This document shows positions 23,749 through 32,320 of a DNA stretch of 64,000 nucleotides, in pieces. The position numbers were made by a program, and so were the translations under genes. The first letter of the stretch is position 1; each line of letters begins with the position of its first letter. Origin of the DNA: Flavobacteriales bacterium (GTDB lineage Bacteria > Bacteroidota > Bacteroidia > Flavobacteriales_F > PHOS-HE28); assembly GCA_023957375.1 (NCBI GenBank), contig JAMLHB010000001.1, positions 372,001-436,000 of the forward strand. The letters run 5' to 3'. The notes beneath the pieces were generated by a model that was given only the letters and a program-made list of their open reading frames with translations, was not told the origin of the DNA and searched no databases.

Positions 23749-26700
23749 ATGTTCAAGCAATTCATTGAGCGGCCCGTTCTTTCCACGGTCATCTCCATCA
23801 TCATCGTCCTGCTGGGGATCATTGGCATGTACATGCTGCCGATCTCCCAGTACCCGGACATTGCCCCGCCCACCGTGCAGGTTTCCACCGTGTACACCGG
23901 GGCCAACGCGCAAACCGTGCTGGAGAGCGTGATCATCCCCATCGAGGAACAGATCAACGGCGTGGAGCACATGAAGTACATCTCTTCCACGGCCAGCAAC
24001 GACGGCAGTGCCAACATCCAGGTGTTCTTCGATCAAGGCACTGACCCGGACATTGCGGCCGTGCACGTGCAGAACCGCGTGGCCCAAGCACTGCCGCTGT
24101 TGCCCGCCGAGGTGACGCGGGCCGGGGTGACCACCAAGAAACAGAGCACCGACGCACTGCTCTGGTTCAACATTTTCAGCACCAACGAGGAGTACGGCGC
24201 CACCTTCCTGCAGAACTACGCCAACATTAATGTGGTACCGGAGATCCAACGGGTGAGCGGGGTTGGCGACGTGCGGGTGCTGGGCCGCCGCACCTACGCC
24301 ATCCGCGTGTGGATGGACCCGGAGAAACTGGCGAACTACGGGTTGACGCCCGCCGATGTGGTGGCTTCCATCAATGAGCAAAGCCGTGAGGCCGCCGCGG
24401 GCACCATTGGGCAAAATGCGGGCAAGGCCTTCCAATATGTGATCCGCTACAGCGGCCGCTACAAAACACCCGAGCAGTACGGCAACATCGTGCTGCGTGC
24501 AGTGGGTGGGGGCCAGTTCCTCAGGCTCAAGGACGTGGCCAAGGTGGAGCTCGACGCGCAGGGGTACGAAACCAATTCGGTCACGAATGGCCATGATGCC
24601 ATCACCATCGGCATCTACCAAACCCCCGGTTCAAACGCCCATGAGATCATCGAGAACATCCAGCAGCGCTTAGATGAAATGAGCAAGGACTTCCCCAAGG
24701 GGGTGGGCATGTCCGTGACCTATGACACGAACAAGTTCCTCAACGCTTCCATCAAGAAAGTGATCACCACCCTGCTGGAAGCGTTCGTGCTGGTGTTCCT
24801 GGTGGTGTTCATTTTCCTTCAGGACTTCCGCTCCACGCTGATCCCCGCCATCGCGGTGCCCGTGTCCATCATCGGGACCTTCTTCTTCATTTGGCTCTTC
24901 GGCTTCTCCATCAACCTGCTCACCCTTTTCGCACTGGTGCTGGCCATCGGCATTGTGGTGGACGACGCCATCGTGGTGGTGGAAGCTGCACACGCCAAAT
25001 TGGAGGGTAAGGGAACGAACAGCCTTACCGCCACGCGGTCCGCCATGTCCGAGATCACCGGGGCCATCATTTCCATCACCTTGGTCATGGCCTCCGTGTT
25101 CATCCCCATCACGTTCATCCCTGGCACCACGGGCGTGTTCTACAAACAGTTCGGTGTCACCCTCATCGTGGCCATCCTTATTTCCGCCTTGAACGCCTTG
25201 ACGTTGAGCCCTGCGCTTTGCGCCTTGTTCCTGAAACCGCCGGTGCCGGAGGACGGCAAGCGGAAAGGCTTCGCACAGCGCTTCTTTGACGGGTTCAACA
25301 CGGCCTTCAAGCACACCACCAACCGCTACATGCATGCCTTGCTGCTGCTTCAACGCCGGCGCTGGGTGGTGCCTGTGGTGCTGCTGGGCTGCGTGGCACT
25401 GATCGCCTGGTGCGCCAACACCACGCCAAAGGGTTTCGTGCCCAAGGAAGACCGTGGCACCATCTTTTGCGATGTGCAGCTGCCCGATGGCGCCACGGCG
25501 GACCGCACGGCGGAGGTGACGCGCCAAATGACCGAGAAAGTGTTGAAGGTGCCGGGCGTGAAGAGCCTCACCGTGGCCAACGGGTTCAGCCTGTTGGGAG
25601 GGGCCGGAAGCAACTTCGGCCTCGCCTTCATCACCTTGGATGATTGGAGCCGGCGCAAAGCGGATTCGCTCTCCATTGATGCCATTACCGCCAAGCTGTT
25701 CGCCACGGGGGCCACTATCCCCGGGGCGCGCATCCTGTTCTTCACGCCGCCCAGCATCCAAGGCTACGGCACCGCCGACGGCTTCCAGTTCGAGCTGCTC
25801 GACAGGTCCGGCGGAAGTTTCACCGACCTGGACCGGGAGGCCAAGGCCTTCCTGGCCAAGTTGTCAGGCAACCCCGTGATCCAATACGCGCAAACTTCCT
25901 TCAGCACCGGTTACCGCCAGTATGAAATGGACATCGACGTGCCCCGCGCCAAGGAAGCCGGGGTGAGCGTGGGCGATATCTTTTCCACCTTGGCCGGGTA
26001 CGTGGGAGGCATCTACGCGGCTGATTTCTCCCGCTTCGGCAAGCAGTACCGCGTGTATGTGCAGGCCCTTCCCAAAGACCGGTCAGGCGTGGACGACCTC
26101 AATGCCATGTACGTGCGCAACGCAAAGGGTGATATGGCGCCGATCACCGAGTTCGTGCAATTCAAGCCCATCTATGGCCCGCAGTCCGTTACGCGCTTCA
26201 ACCTGTTCAATTCCGTGCACGTTACCGGTGCCTCGAACCCCGGGTTCTCCACGGGCGAGGCCATCGACGCCATCCGGCAGGAACAGGCCCAGTTGCCCCG
26301 CAACATCACTATCGCCTACAGCGGGCTCACCTTGGAGGAGATCCTGGCCGGCAATCAAACAGCGTTCATCCTGATGCTCTGCGTGCTGTTCGTCTACTTC
26401 GTGCTGGCGGGCCAATATGAAAGCTACCTGTTGCCCCTGGCTGTGATGTTTTCCCTGCCCGTGGGCGTAATGGGAGCCTACCTCAGCGTGAAGCTCGCCG
26501 GGCTGGAGCTCAATGTGTACTTCCAGATCGCACTGATCATGTTGATCGGCCTGCTGGCCAAGAACGCCATCCTCATCGTGGAACTCTCCATTCAAAAACG
26601 ACGCCAAGGCATGTCGCTGCTGGAGGCGGCATTGGAAGGGGCACGGGTGCGTTTCCGGCCGATCCTGATGACCTCTTTCGCCTTTGTGTTCGGGCTGATG

Positions 26701-26907
26701 CCGTTGGCCTTTGCCACGGGTGTGGGCGCCCAGGGCGACCGCTCCATCGGCACCGCCGCCGTGGGCGGGCTTTTGGTGGGAACCGTGATCGGGGTGTTCG
26801 TGGTGCCCAGCATGTTCGTGCTCTTCCAATGGTTGCAGGAAAAGCTCAGTGGAAGGCGGAATGAACGATTGAAGATGCAGGAAAACAGCAACGGAGCTGA
26901 AGCATGA
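23749..26907 (+). CDS. RND efflux pump, inner-membrane permease (AcrB/MexB-like HAE1)
   Basis: The 1052-residue pump begins MFKQFIERPVLSTVISI, as in AcrB-type HAE1 pumps, and has GIVVDDAIVVVEAAHAKLE in helix 4 with the proton-relay aspartates. Its sequence is closer to AcrB and MexB than the pump at 15.5-18.6 kb, which is closer to MdtB-like members. The two operons are therefore not recent duplicates. Its stop overlaps the start of the channel gene. Confidence 0.95.
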   Translation: MFKQFIERPVLSTVISIIIVLLGIIGMYMLPISQYPDIAPPTVQVSTVYTGANAQTVLESVIIPIEEQINGVEHMKYISSTASNDGSANIQVFFDQGTDPDIAAVHVQNRVAQALPLLPAEVTRAGVTTKKQSTDALLWFNIFSTNEEYGATFLQNYANINVVPEIQRVSGVGDVRVLGRRTYAIRVWMDPEKLANYGLTPADVVASINEQSREAAAGTIGQNAGKAFQYVIRYSGRYKTPEQYGNIVLRAVGGGQFLRLKDVAKVELDAQGYETNSVTNGHDAITIGIYQTPGSNAHEIIENIQQRLDEMSKDFPKGVGMSVTYDTNKFLNASIKKVITTLLEAFVLVFLVVFIFLQDFRSTLIPAIAVPVSIIGTFFFIWLFGFSINLLTLFALVLAIGIVVDDAIVVVEAAHAKLEGKGTNSLTATRSAMSEITGAIISITLVMASVFIPITFIPGTTGVFYKQFGVTLIVAILISALNALTLSPALCALFLKPPVPEDGKRKGFAQRFFDGFNTAFKHTTNRYMHALLLLQRRRWVVPVVLLGCVALIAWCANTTPKGFVPKEDRGTIFCDVQLPDGATADRTAEVTRQMTEKVLKVPGVKSLTVANGFSLLGGAGSNFGLAFITLDDWSRRKADSLSIDAITAKLFATGATIPGARILFFTPPSIQGYGTADGFQFELLDRSGGSFTDLDREAKAFLAKLSGNPVIQYAQTSFSTGYRQYEMDIDVPRAKEAGVSVGDIFSTLAGYVGGIYAADFSRFGKQYRVYVQALPKDRSGVDDLNAMYVRNAKGDMAPITEFVQFKPIYGPQSVTRFNLFNSVHVTGASNPGFSTGEAIDAIRQEQAQLPRNITIAYSGLTLEEILAGNQTAFILMLCVLFVYFVLAGQYESYLLPLAVMFSLPVGVMGAYLSVKLAGLELNVYFQIALIMLIGLLAKNAILIVELSIQKRRQGMSLLEAALEGARVRFRPILMTSFAFVFGLMPLAFATGVGAQGDRSIGTAAVGGLLVGTVIGVFVVPSMFVLFQWLQEKLSGRRNERLKMQENSNGAEA

Positions 26908-28322
26908 AAGACGCAACGCGCATAAGGCCGCTGTACGGCGTGCTGCTCCTGCTGCCGCTGGCCTCGTGCTTCACGGCCAAGGAGTACCAACGCCCCGGCA
27001 TGGCCACGGACGCACTGTACCGCATGGACCTGGCCACGGACAGCGTTGCGCCCACCATGGACAGTGCCTCATTGGCCCAGGTATCCTGGAGGAATTTATT
27101 CCCGGACCCGGTGCTGAAGCAGTATGTACAGCAGGCACTGGACCGGAACTTGGACGTACGGATCGCCCTGCGGAACACGGACGCCGCAGCGGCGTATTTG
27201 AGGCAAGGGAAGGCCGCGTTCTGGCCTGCCGTGAACGGCTCGGTGCAAGCCGGGCACAGCCACCTCTCAAAAAACGGCCCACAGGGAAACTTGGGCGTGG
27301 CGGACGTGGACCAGTTCCAAGCGGGTGCGTCCCTGGGCTGGGAAGCCGACATCTGGGGAAAGATCCGCAGCCAGAAGAGGGCGTATGAGGCCGCTTATCT
27401 CCAGTCCGTGGAAGCGCAGCGCGACGTGCAAACCCGACTGGTGGCCAGCGTGGCCGCAGGCTACTACCAATTGATGGCCTTGCGCGAGCAGGTGGCCATT
27501 GCCCAAGAAACCATCGCCTCGCGGGACAGTAGCCTGCGCACCACCCGAGCATTGCAGGCAGCGGGCCAAGTAACGGCCGTGGCGGTGCAGCAGATGGAAG
27601 CTCAACTGTACGATGCGCAGTTGCTGCTGATCAACCTCCAGCAGGGCCGACGCCTGCTGGAGAACAGCTTCTGCATGTTGTTGAACGAGCCTCCGCATGA
27701 GGTGGTCTTGGGCGCAACGGACAGCCCGGAGATCACCACACCGTTGGCCTTGGGCGTGCCGGCCGACTTGCTTGCGAACAGGCCCGATGTGCGCCAAGCC
27801 GAGTACGCATTGATCAGCGCCTTCGAGCTGACGAACGTGGCCAAGAGCAACTTTTACCCCTCGTTGAGCATATCGGCCACCGGCGGCCTGCAAAGCCTGG
27901 AGGTGTCCAACTGGCTCAATGCCAATTCGCTCTTCGCCAACGTGGCCGCCAACCTGCTGCAACCCATCGTGAACCAACGGCAGGTGCGCACGGCCTATGA
28001 AGTGGCCCGGAGCCGCCAGGAACAGGCCCTGTTGCGCTATCAGCAAGTTTTACTCCAGGCCGGCGCGGACGTTTCCAACGCCTTGTTCGATCACGACAGC
28101 AAGGTGCGGGCAGAGGCGGTGCAACGGAAGCAGTACGAAGCGCTGAAGGTGGCCGTGGACTACTCGGCGCAGTTGTTGGTGAACGGCATGGCCAACTACT
28201 TGGAGGTGCTCACGGCGCGGCAAAGTGCCTTGGCTGCACAGCTCAACTTGGTGAACATCCGTTATGGAAAGCAAATGGCCATCGTAGACCTATACGAAGC
28301 CTTGGGCGGCGGGTGGAAATAG
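26904..28322 (+). CDS. NodT-family outer-membrane efflux lipoprotein
   Basis: The 472-residue channel protein has lipobox LPLASC and the NodT-type sequence WRNLFPDPVLKQYVQQAL, then RNLDVRIALRNTDAA. Two efflux repeats follow, with VPADLLANRPDVRQAEYAL, a strongly conserved NodT motif. As a lipoprotein it should be acylated in the outer membrane and form the exit duct of this operon's pump. Confidence 0.93.
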   Translation: MKDATRIRPLYGVLLLLPLASCFTAKEYQRPGMATDALYRMDLATDSVAPTMDSASLAQVSWRNLFPDPVLKQYVQQALDRNLDVRIALRNTDAAAAYLRQGKAAFWPAVNGSVQAGHSHLSKNGPQGNLGVADVDQFQAGASLGWEADIWGKIRSQKRAYEAAYLQSVEAQRDVQTRLVASVAAGYYQLMALREQVAIAQETIASRDSSLRTTRALQAAGQVTAVAVQQMEAQLYDAQLLLINLQQGRRLLENSFCMLLNEPPHEVVLGATDSPEITTPLALGVPADLLANRPDVRQAEYALISAFELTNVAKSNFYPSLSISATGGLQSLEVSNWLNANSLFANVAANLLQPIVNQRQVRTAYEVARSRQEQALLRYQQVLLQAGADVSNALFDHDSKVRAEAVQRKQYEALKVAVDYSAQLLVNGMANYLEVLTARQSALAAQLNLVNIRYGKQMAIVDLYEALGGGWK

Positions 28323-28573
28323 GAAAGGGAAGAGAAGTCCCGTGCCGAACAGGTGGGGGAGCCGGACCGGCGGGTATACCAATTGGACATTCAAATCCGG
28401 CCAAAGATGCGCAGCTATTTTTTCGTAGGGCGATCCGTGGCGTGCGTTGCGTAGCGGGTCTCCGACGCGCCATAGCCGCTTTGGCGAGGGAGCGGGCTAC
28501 GGAGCGCATGACGCGAAGAAGCCATGCGGAAAAAGAGCAAGCAGATCGGCTGAGATGGAATGTCCATTTGGTA

Positions 28574-29008
28574 TTACCCCACCAAATGCGCCAGCCCGCT
28601 GTTCACCTCCTCATAGAGGTCGCGCACCTTGCGTTCTTCGCAGAGCTGGCGGAACTGCTCGCGGATGGGCTTGTATTCGTCGTGGAAAGGGCAGGGGTGC
28701 TTGTCGCTGCACCGGCTGAGGCCCAGGCCGCATTGCTCGAACACCTGGTCGCCGTCGATCGCGTGCACGATCCGCATCACGCGCTGGTCCGCTTGCTTGG
28801 CGGTGATGTAGAACCCGCCCTTGGGCCCTTTGGCGCTCTGGATGATGCCCGCCTTGGCCAGTTTTTGCAGAAGCTTGCCCACGGTGTGTTCGTTCCCCTC
28901 CGTGTAGGCCGCCACGTCCTTCAGGCTGCTGCGTTCACCCGAAGCCAGGCGCGAGCCAAGGAACACCACCGCTTTGATGGCTGCCTTGCACGTCAGGCTG
29001 AGCATCAT
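28574..29008 (-). CDS. Rrf2-family regulator, probably Fe-S or NO responsive
   Basis: The 144-residue protein has the Rrf2 winged helix (SLKDVAAYTEGNEHTVGKLL, then AGIIQSAKGPKGGFYI). A cysteine cluster CGLGLSRCSDKHPC around residues 91-105 would hold a Fe-S cluster as in NsrR and IscR. The context of an RIC repair protein and a DUF59 protein suggests it senses nitric oxide or cluster damage. It starts at one of two adjacent ATGs overlapping the stop of the DUF59 gene, so the regulator is the last gene of its operon. Confidence 0.9.
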   Translation of the reverse strand: MMLSLTCKAAIKAVVFLGSRLASGERSSLKDVAAYTEGNEHTVGKLLQKLAKAGIIQSAKGPKGGFYITAKQADQRVMRIVHAIDGDQVFEQCGLGLSRCSDKHPCPFHDEYKPIREQFRQLCEERKVRDLYEEVNSGLAHLVG

Positions 29009-29334
29009 CAATAGCCGCCCAGGAACTCCCGGCCTGCATCGGAGATCATGTCCTGCTTCCACGGCGGGTCGAAGGTCACCGTTACCACGGGCGTGAAGCC
29101 GGGCAAGGTCATTTTCAACGACTCGGTCACGTTGGCTTGGATGGATTCGCCCATCGGGCAGAATTCCGTGGTGAAGGTCAACAGGCATTTGGCCTGCTTT
29201 TCCTGCATGTCCAATTCCAGTTCGTAGATCAGTCCCAGGTCCACCACGTTGAGGCCCACTTCCGGGTCGTCCACGAACTTCAATCCCGCGATGGCCTTGT
29301 CGGTAAGCATTTCGCGTTCTTCTTCCTCGCTCAT
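29008..29334 (-). CDS. DUF59/MIP18-family metal-sulfur cluster assembly protein
   Basis: The 108-residue protein shows the family motifs DPEVGLNVVDLGLIYELE, a TTEFCPMGESI segment with the conserved cysteine, and the C-terminal VTFDPPWKQDMISD. Such proteins (SufT, PaaD, MIP18) help assemble or deliver Fe-S clusters. The gene overlaps both neighbours by a few bases, so it is translationally coupled to the membrane protein and the Rrf2 regulator. Confidence 0.92.
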   Translation of the reverse strand: MSEEEEREMLTDKAIAGLKFVDDPEVGLNVVDLGLIYELELDMQEKQAKCLLTFTTEFCPMGESIQANVTESLKMTLPGFTPVVTVTFDPPWKQDMISDAGREFLGGY

Positions 29335-30623
29335 TTCTTGAAGGGTTTGTGGGTGAGCAATTTCATCACGTTCCAGTTGTACAGGAAGGCGGCCGCCAGC
29401 ATGACTACAGCACCGGCCTGCAGCAGCACCACCACCTGAAGCAGGATGCCAGCCCCGAAGAGCACGAAGCCCGCCAGGTAAGTGATGCCCATCGCCTTGT
29501 ACACCGGATGGCTGAAGAGGTCCTTGGGATTGGGCATTTTCCCCAAGGCCGCCCGATGGCGGTATACCTTGTTCCACACGATGAAGGGTAGCGTCTTGAA
29601 GGTCATGCCCAGGATGATGGCGGTGAGCCAGCCGAAGAAGATGGTGAAGCCGTACAGCAGCACCAGGTTGGCATGGTCGCCCGCGGTGACCGCCAAGGTG
29701 GCGATCAGGGCGATGAGCACCAGCGTGGGCAAGACCAGCAGGGCCACGGCCAGCAAGGACACCTTCATTTGGTCGTCCACCTTTTTGCGGATGCGCTCCA
29801 CGTAGGCCATCCGGCAGTAGTGGGCAAACAACAACAGCGCCACCAGTACCAGCAGGGCCGGGATGTAGTTCAGCACCGTGGCTTGGTGATAGAGGAAGAA
29901 GAGGCCATACAGGACCAGGGCCGTGTTCACCAGCACGAATACCCACCACAGCAGCCGAGGGGCCTTGTACTTGCTGATCAGGAACATGGGGATCAACCGC
30001 GAGCCCACGCCCAGCACCAACAGCAGGAACCAGCCTATCAGGCCCAAGTGGGCGTGCAGGGTGAGGTAGTAAAGGGAGTTGCGGGCAAAGACGGACGAGG
30101 TGAAGTTGAACAGCAACGCCAACCCGAACAGCACCGTGAGCAGCAGCCAGATGGTGGCGGTGAAGACAAATACGGCGTGCACGTTCTCGCGCTTGCTCTT
30201 GGAAATACTGATGGCGATGTTGGCCACGAAGGCCAGCACGGCACCCACCATCAGCGAGCCGCCGAGCTGCGCGGGCCAGCCCAGGTTGAACACGAAGAAG
30301 CCGTAGATCAGCAAGGGGATGCCCACGGCGGCCAGTGCGAAAGAGGTATAGGCCAGCTTGTCACTGTACAGGTCGTTCTCGATGAGCACCGGCACCAATT
30401 GGTGGCTGGCCCCCAGGATGATCATGGTGGCCCATCCCAACGCCATCAGGTGCGTAATGGCCAGCAGGTGCGGCTGGAACCAGTGGCCAGTGAAGGAGCC
30501 GTTGGAGGTGAGCAGCAGCACGGCCGCGGCCAGGAAGGCAATGGCGCCGTACGCGTAAAAGGGGATCACCACCCGGTAGTTGGTGGTGCGCGCCACGTTG
30601 CCGCCCAAGGGTGATCCGAACAT
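29331..30623 (-). CDS. Multi-helix heme-copper-oxidase-like membrane protein
   Basis: The 430-residue protein has about twelve hydrophobic helices. It has histidine-bearing segments such as PHLLAITHLMALGWATMIIL and LTLHAHLGLIGWF, which resemble the heme-ligand helices of heme-copper oxidase subunit I and NnrS-like proteins. I do not see the HPEVY copper motif of true oxidases, so catalysis is uncertain. Its place beside an RIC protein and Rrf2 regulator points to nitric oxide handling or stress relief in the inner membrane. Its upstream region contains the 72-bp repeat array. Confidence 0.7.
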   Translation of the reverse strand: MFGSPLGGNVARTTNYRVVIPFYAYGAIAFLAAAVLLLTSNGSFTGHWFQPHLLAITHLMALGWATMIILGASHQLVPVLIENDLYSDKLAYTSFALAAVGIPLLIYGFFVFNLGWPAQLGGSLMVGAVLAFVANIAISISKSKRENVHAVFVFTATIWLLLTVLFGLALLFNFTSSVFARNSLYYLTLHAHLGLIGWFLLLVLGVGSRLIPMFLISKYKAPRLLWWVFVLVNTALVLYGLFFLYHQATVLNYIPALLVLVALLLFAHYCRMAYVERIRKKVDDQMKVSLLAVALLVLPTLVLIALIATLAVTAGDHANLVLLYGFTIFFGWLTAIILGMTFKTLPFIVWNKVYRHRAALGKMPNPKDLFSHPVYKAMGITYLAGFVLFGAGILLQVVVLLQAGAVVMLAAAFLYNWNVMKLLTHKPFKK

Positions 30624-30664
30624 GAGTCGCTACTGCAATTCCATGCGCACCACAGGGGGGCGGA

Positions 30665-31214
30665 GGTTGAACCACGGATGAACACGGATGGACACGGATC
30701 GCAAGCTGCCCAAGCCACCCCGGCCGATGTGCAGCCGGTTGAACCACGGATGAACACGGATGGACACGGATCGCAAGCTGCCCAAGCCACCCCGGCCGAT
30801 GTGCAGCCGGTTGAACCACGGATGAACACGGATGGACACGGATCGCAAACTGCCCAAGCCACCCCGGCCGATGTGCAGCCGGTTGAACCACGGATGAACA
30901 CGGATGAACACGGATCGCAAACTGCCCAAGCCACCCCGGCCGATGTGCAGCCGGTTGAACCACGGATGAACACGGATGAACACGGATCGCAAACTGCCCA
31001 AGCCACCCCGGCCGATGTGCAGCAGGTTAAACCACGGATGAACACGGATGGACACGGATCGCAAGCTGCCCAAGCCACCCCGGCCGATGTGCAGCCGGTT
31101 GAACCACGGATGAACACGGATGGACACGGATCGCAAGCTGCCCAAGCCACCTTGGCCGATGTGCAGCAGATTAAACCACGGATGAACACGGATGAACACG
31201 GATGGATGCATCAA
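30665..31214. repeat. 72-bp tandem repeat array, seven full copies and one partial
   Basis: Units begin at 30665 and recur every 72 bases to 31169. Each has an ACCACGGATGAACACGGATG core followed by a conserved spacer CGCAAGCTGCCCAAGCCACC and CGATGTGCAG. Copies differ at few positions (ATGGACACGG or ATGAACACGG; GCAAG or GCAAA), so expansion was recent. Because 72 is divisible by three, three frames stay open across the array, which is not evidence of coding. Confidence 0.95.
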
Positions 31215-31237
31215 GGCCATCCAAGTCGCTTGCGTTT

Positions 31238-31266
31238 TATCCGTGTACATCCGGGTTGATCCGTGG
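31238..31266. repeat. Inverted degenerate copy of the repeat core
   Basis: The sequence ATCCGTGTACATCCGGGTTG, then ATCCGTGG, is the reverse complement of a diverged CCACGGAT...ACACGGAT core. It closes the 72-bp array on the side of the DUF1858/DUF2249 gene. RNA from the array could fold back on it. Confidence 0.6.
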
Positions 31267-31274
31267 TGGAGTGT

Positions 31275-32081
31275 TCAGGCTTTGAAGATGAAGAGCTTTA
31301 CGTCGCCTTCGGCGATCTCCTTGGCGCGGTACTGGAACTTGCGCTCCTCCAGCTCCGGCAGCAGGAACACCGGGATGCGCTTGTGGTTCACGTACAGCGC
31401 CTGGCCGTCGGGCAGGTGCTCCAGCTCGTCCAGGATGGTGAGCATGGGCAGGGGCATCTCCAAGTGGCGCACGTCGATGGTCTTGGTGCGGCCGTTGAAC
31501 TTCTCCACCCAGCTTTCAAAGTCGTCGCTGTTGCCGCCAACATGGGCATCGGGCAGTTTCGCATCACCCGATTTGAAGAACCAAGTGTGGTAGGTGTTGC
31601 CATCGATCACCTGGTTGTAGCTCTGAAAGCCTTGCTTACTGAGGAGCTGGATCAGCGGGATGGGCTCGAAGTCGTTGATCAGTTTCAGCGTGTGCCCGGC
31701 CGGCAGGGCTTTCACCTTGCCCAGGATCAGGTTGAAGGGGTCTTTGCCTCCGCTAAGGATGGGCCGCACGTCCAGCTCCATCACTTGTTCGGGCTTCACC
31801 TGCTTCATGAACTCGGGCATTGGTTCCTCCGCCTGGTCTTCTTCCTCCTGCGCGGTTAGTTCCGCTTGGAAACCCAGCGGGGCCAGCTTGGCGAAGAAGT
31901 CGTCCGGTGTGCAGCCTCCGATCTTGCTGGCCATGCGGATGGTGGTGCGTGAGGCCATCAACTTGCGCAGCAATGGGTTGCGCAGCTTGGTGAACTTGGG
32001 CGACAGGCTGACGATGGCCTCCAGCGCTTCCGGGTTTTCGCGCAGCAGGGCGGAGATCTTGGTGCCCGCGTTGATGGTCAT
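31275..32081 (-). CDS. DUF1858 and double DUF2249 domain protein
   Basis: The 268-residue soluble protein has an N-terminal DUF1858-like helical domain (KISALLRENPEALEAIV, then MASKIGGCTPDDFFAKLA). After an acidic linker come two DUF2249 modules, the first from LDVRPILSGGKDPFNLI to YHTWFF and the second from IDVRHLEMPLPMLTILDEL to the C-terminus. DUF2249 occurs with hemerythrin-like RIC proteins in nitrosative stress loci, but its biochemical role is unknown. The start at 32081 precedes the DUF1858 domain. Confidence 0.85.
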   Translation of the reverse strand: MTINAGTKISALLRENPEALEAIVSLSPKFTKLRNPLLRKLMASRTTIRMASKIGGCTPDDFFAKLAPLGFQAELTAQEEEDQAEEPMPEFMKQVKPEQVMELDVRPILSGGKDPFNLILGKVKALPAGHTLKLINDFEPIPLIQLLSKQGFQSYNQVIDGNTYHTWFFKSGDAKLPDAHVGGNSDDFESWVEKFNGRTKTIDVRHLEMPLPMLTILDELEHLPDGQALYVNHKRIPVFLLPELEERKFQYRAKEIAEGDVKLFIFKA

Positions 32082-32100
32082 TTGGGGAGGGGTTACGGTT

Positions 32101-32184
32101 GCACGCGGATGAACAGGCACGAAGTAAAGAAATGGTGATGCATTGATCGGTTCCAAGTGAATTTCTCTGTGTCCATCCGCGTGC
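32101..32184. repeat. Inverted repeat with 11-bp perfect arms
   Basis: GCACGCGGATG (32101-32111) pairs with CATCCGCGTGC (32174-32184). The arms resemble the CGGATGAACA core of the 72-bp array, which suggests a related element in the gap between the two DUF2249-containing genes. Confidence 0.55.
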
Positions 32185-32253
32185 GTTCCGTAGTTCAGCC
32201 CTGTGGGATTGATGCGATGAGAGGAGGTGAAGGTGTGAAGGTGATAGAGTGAT

Positions 32254-32277
32254 GGGGTGATGGGGTGGGAGGGTGGG
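32254..32277 (+). other. G-quadruplex-type motif
   Basis: Five runs of three or four G separated by one to four bases lie in a purine-rich stretch on the plus strand, just downstream of the RIC stop codon. The pattern satisfies G3+N1-7 four times over. Whether it folds is untested. Confidence 0.4.
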
Positions 32278-32320
32278 AGGATGATCGGGTTGCCCCTCAC
32301 CTCGCCACCCTCGCACCGGG

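Noticed and set aside
30665..31214. CRISPR array
   Set aside because: The would-be spacers are as conserved as the repeats, the unit is 72 bases, and there are no cas genes nearby.
30678..31259. Open frames of about 190-200 codons on both strands across the 72-bp array
   Set aside because: The period is a multiple of three, so any frame free of stops in one unit stays open. The predicted peptides are pure repeats with no start context or family.
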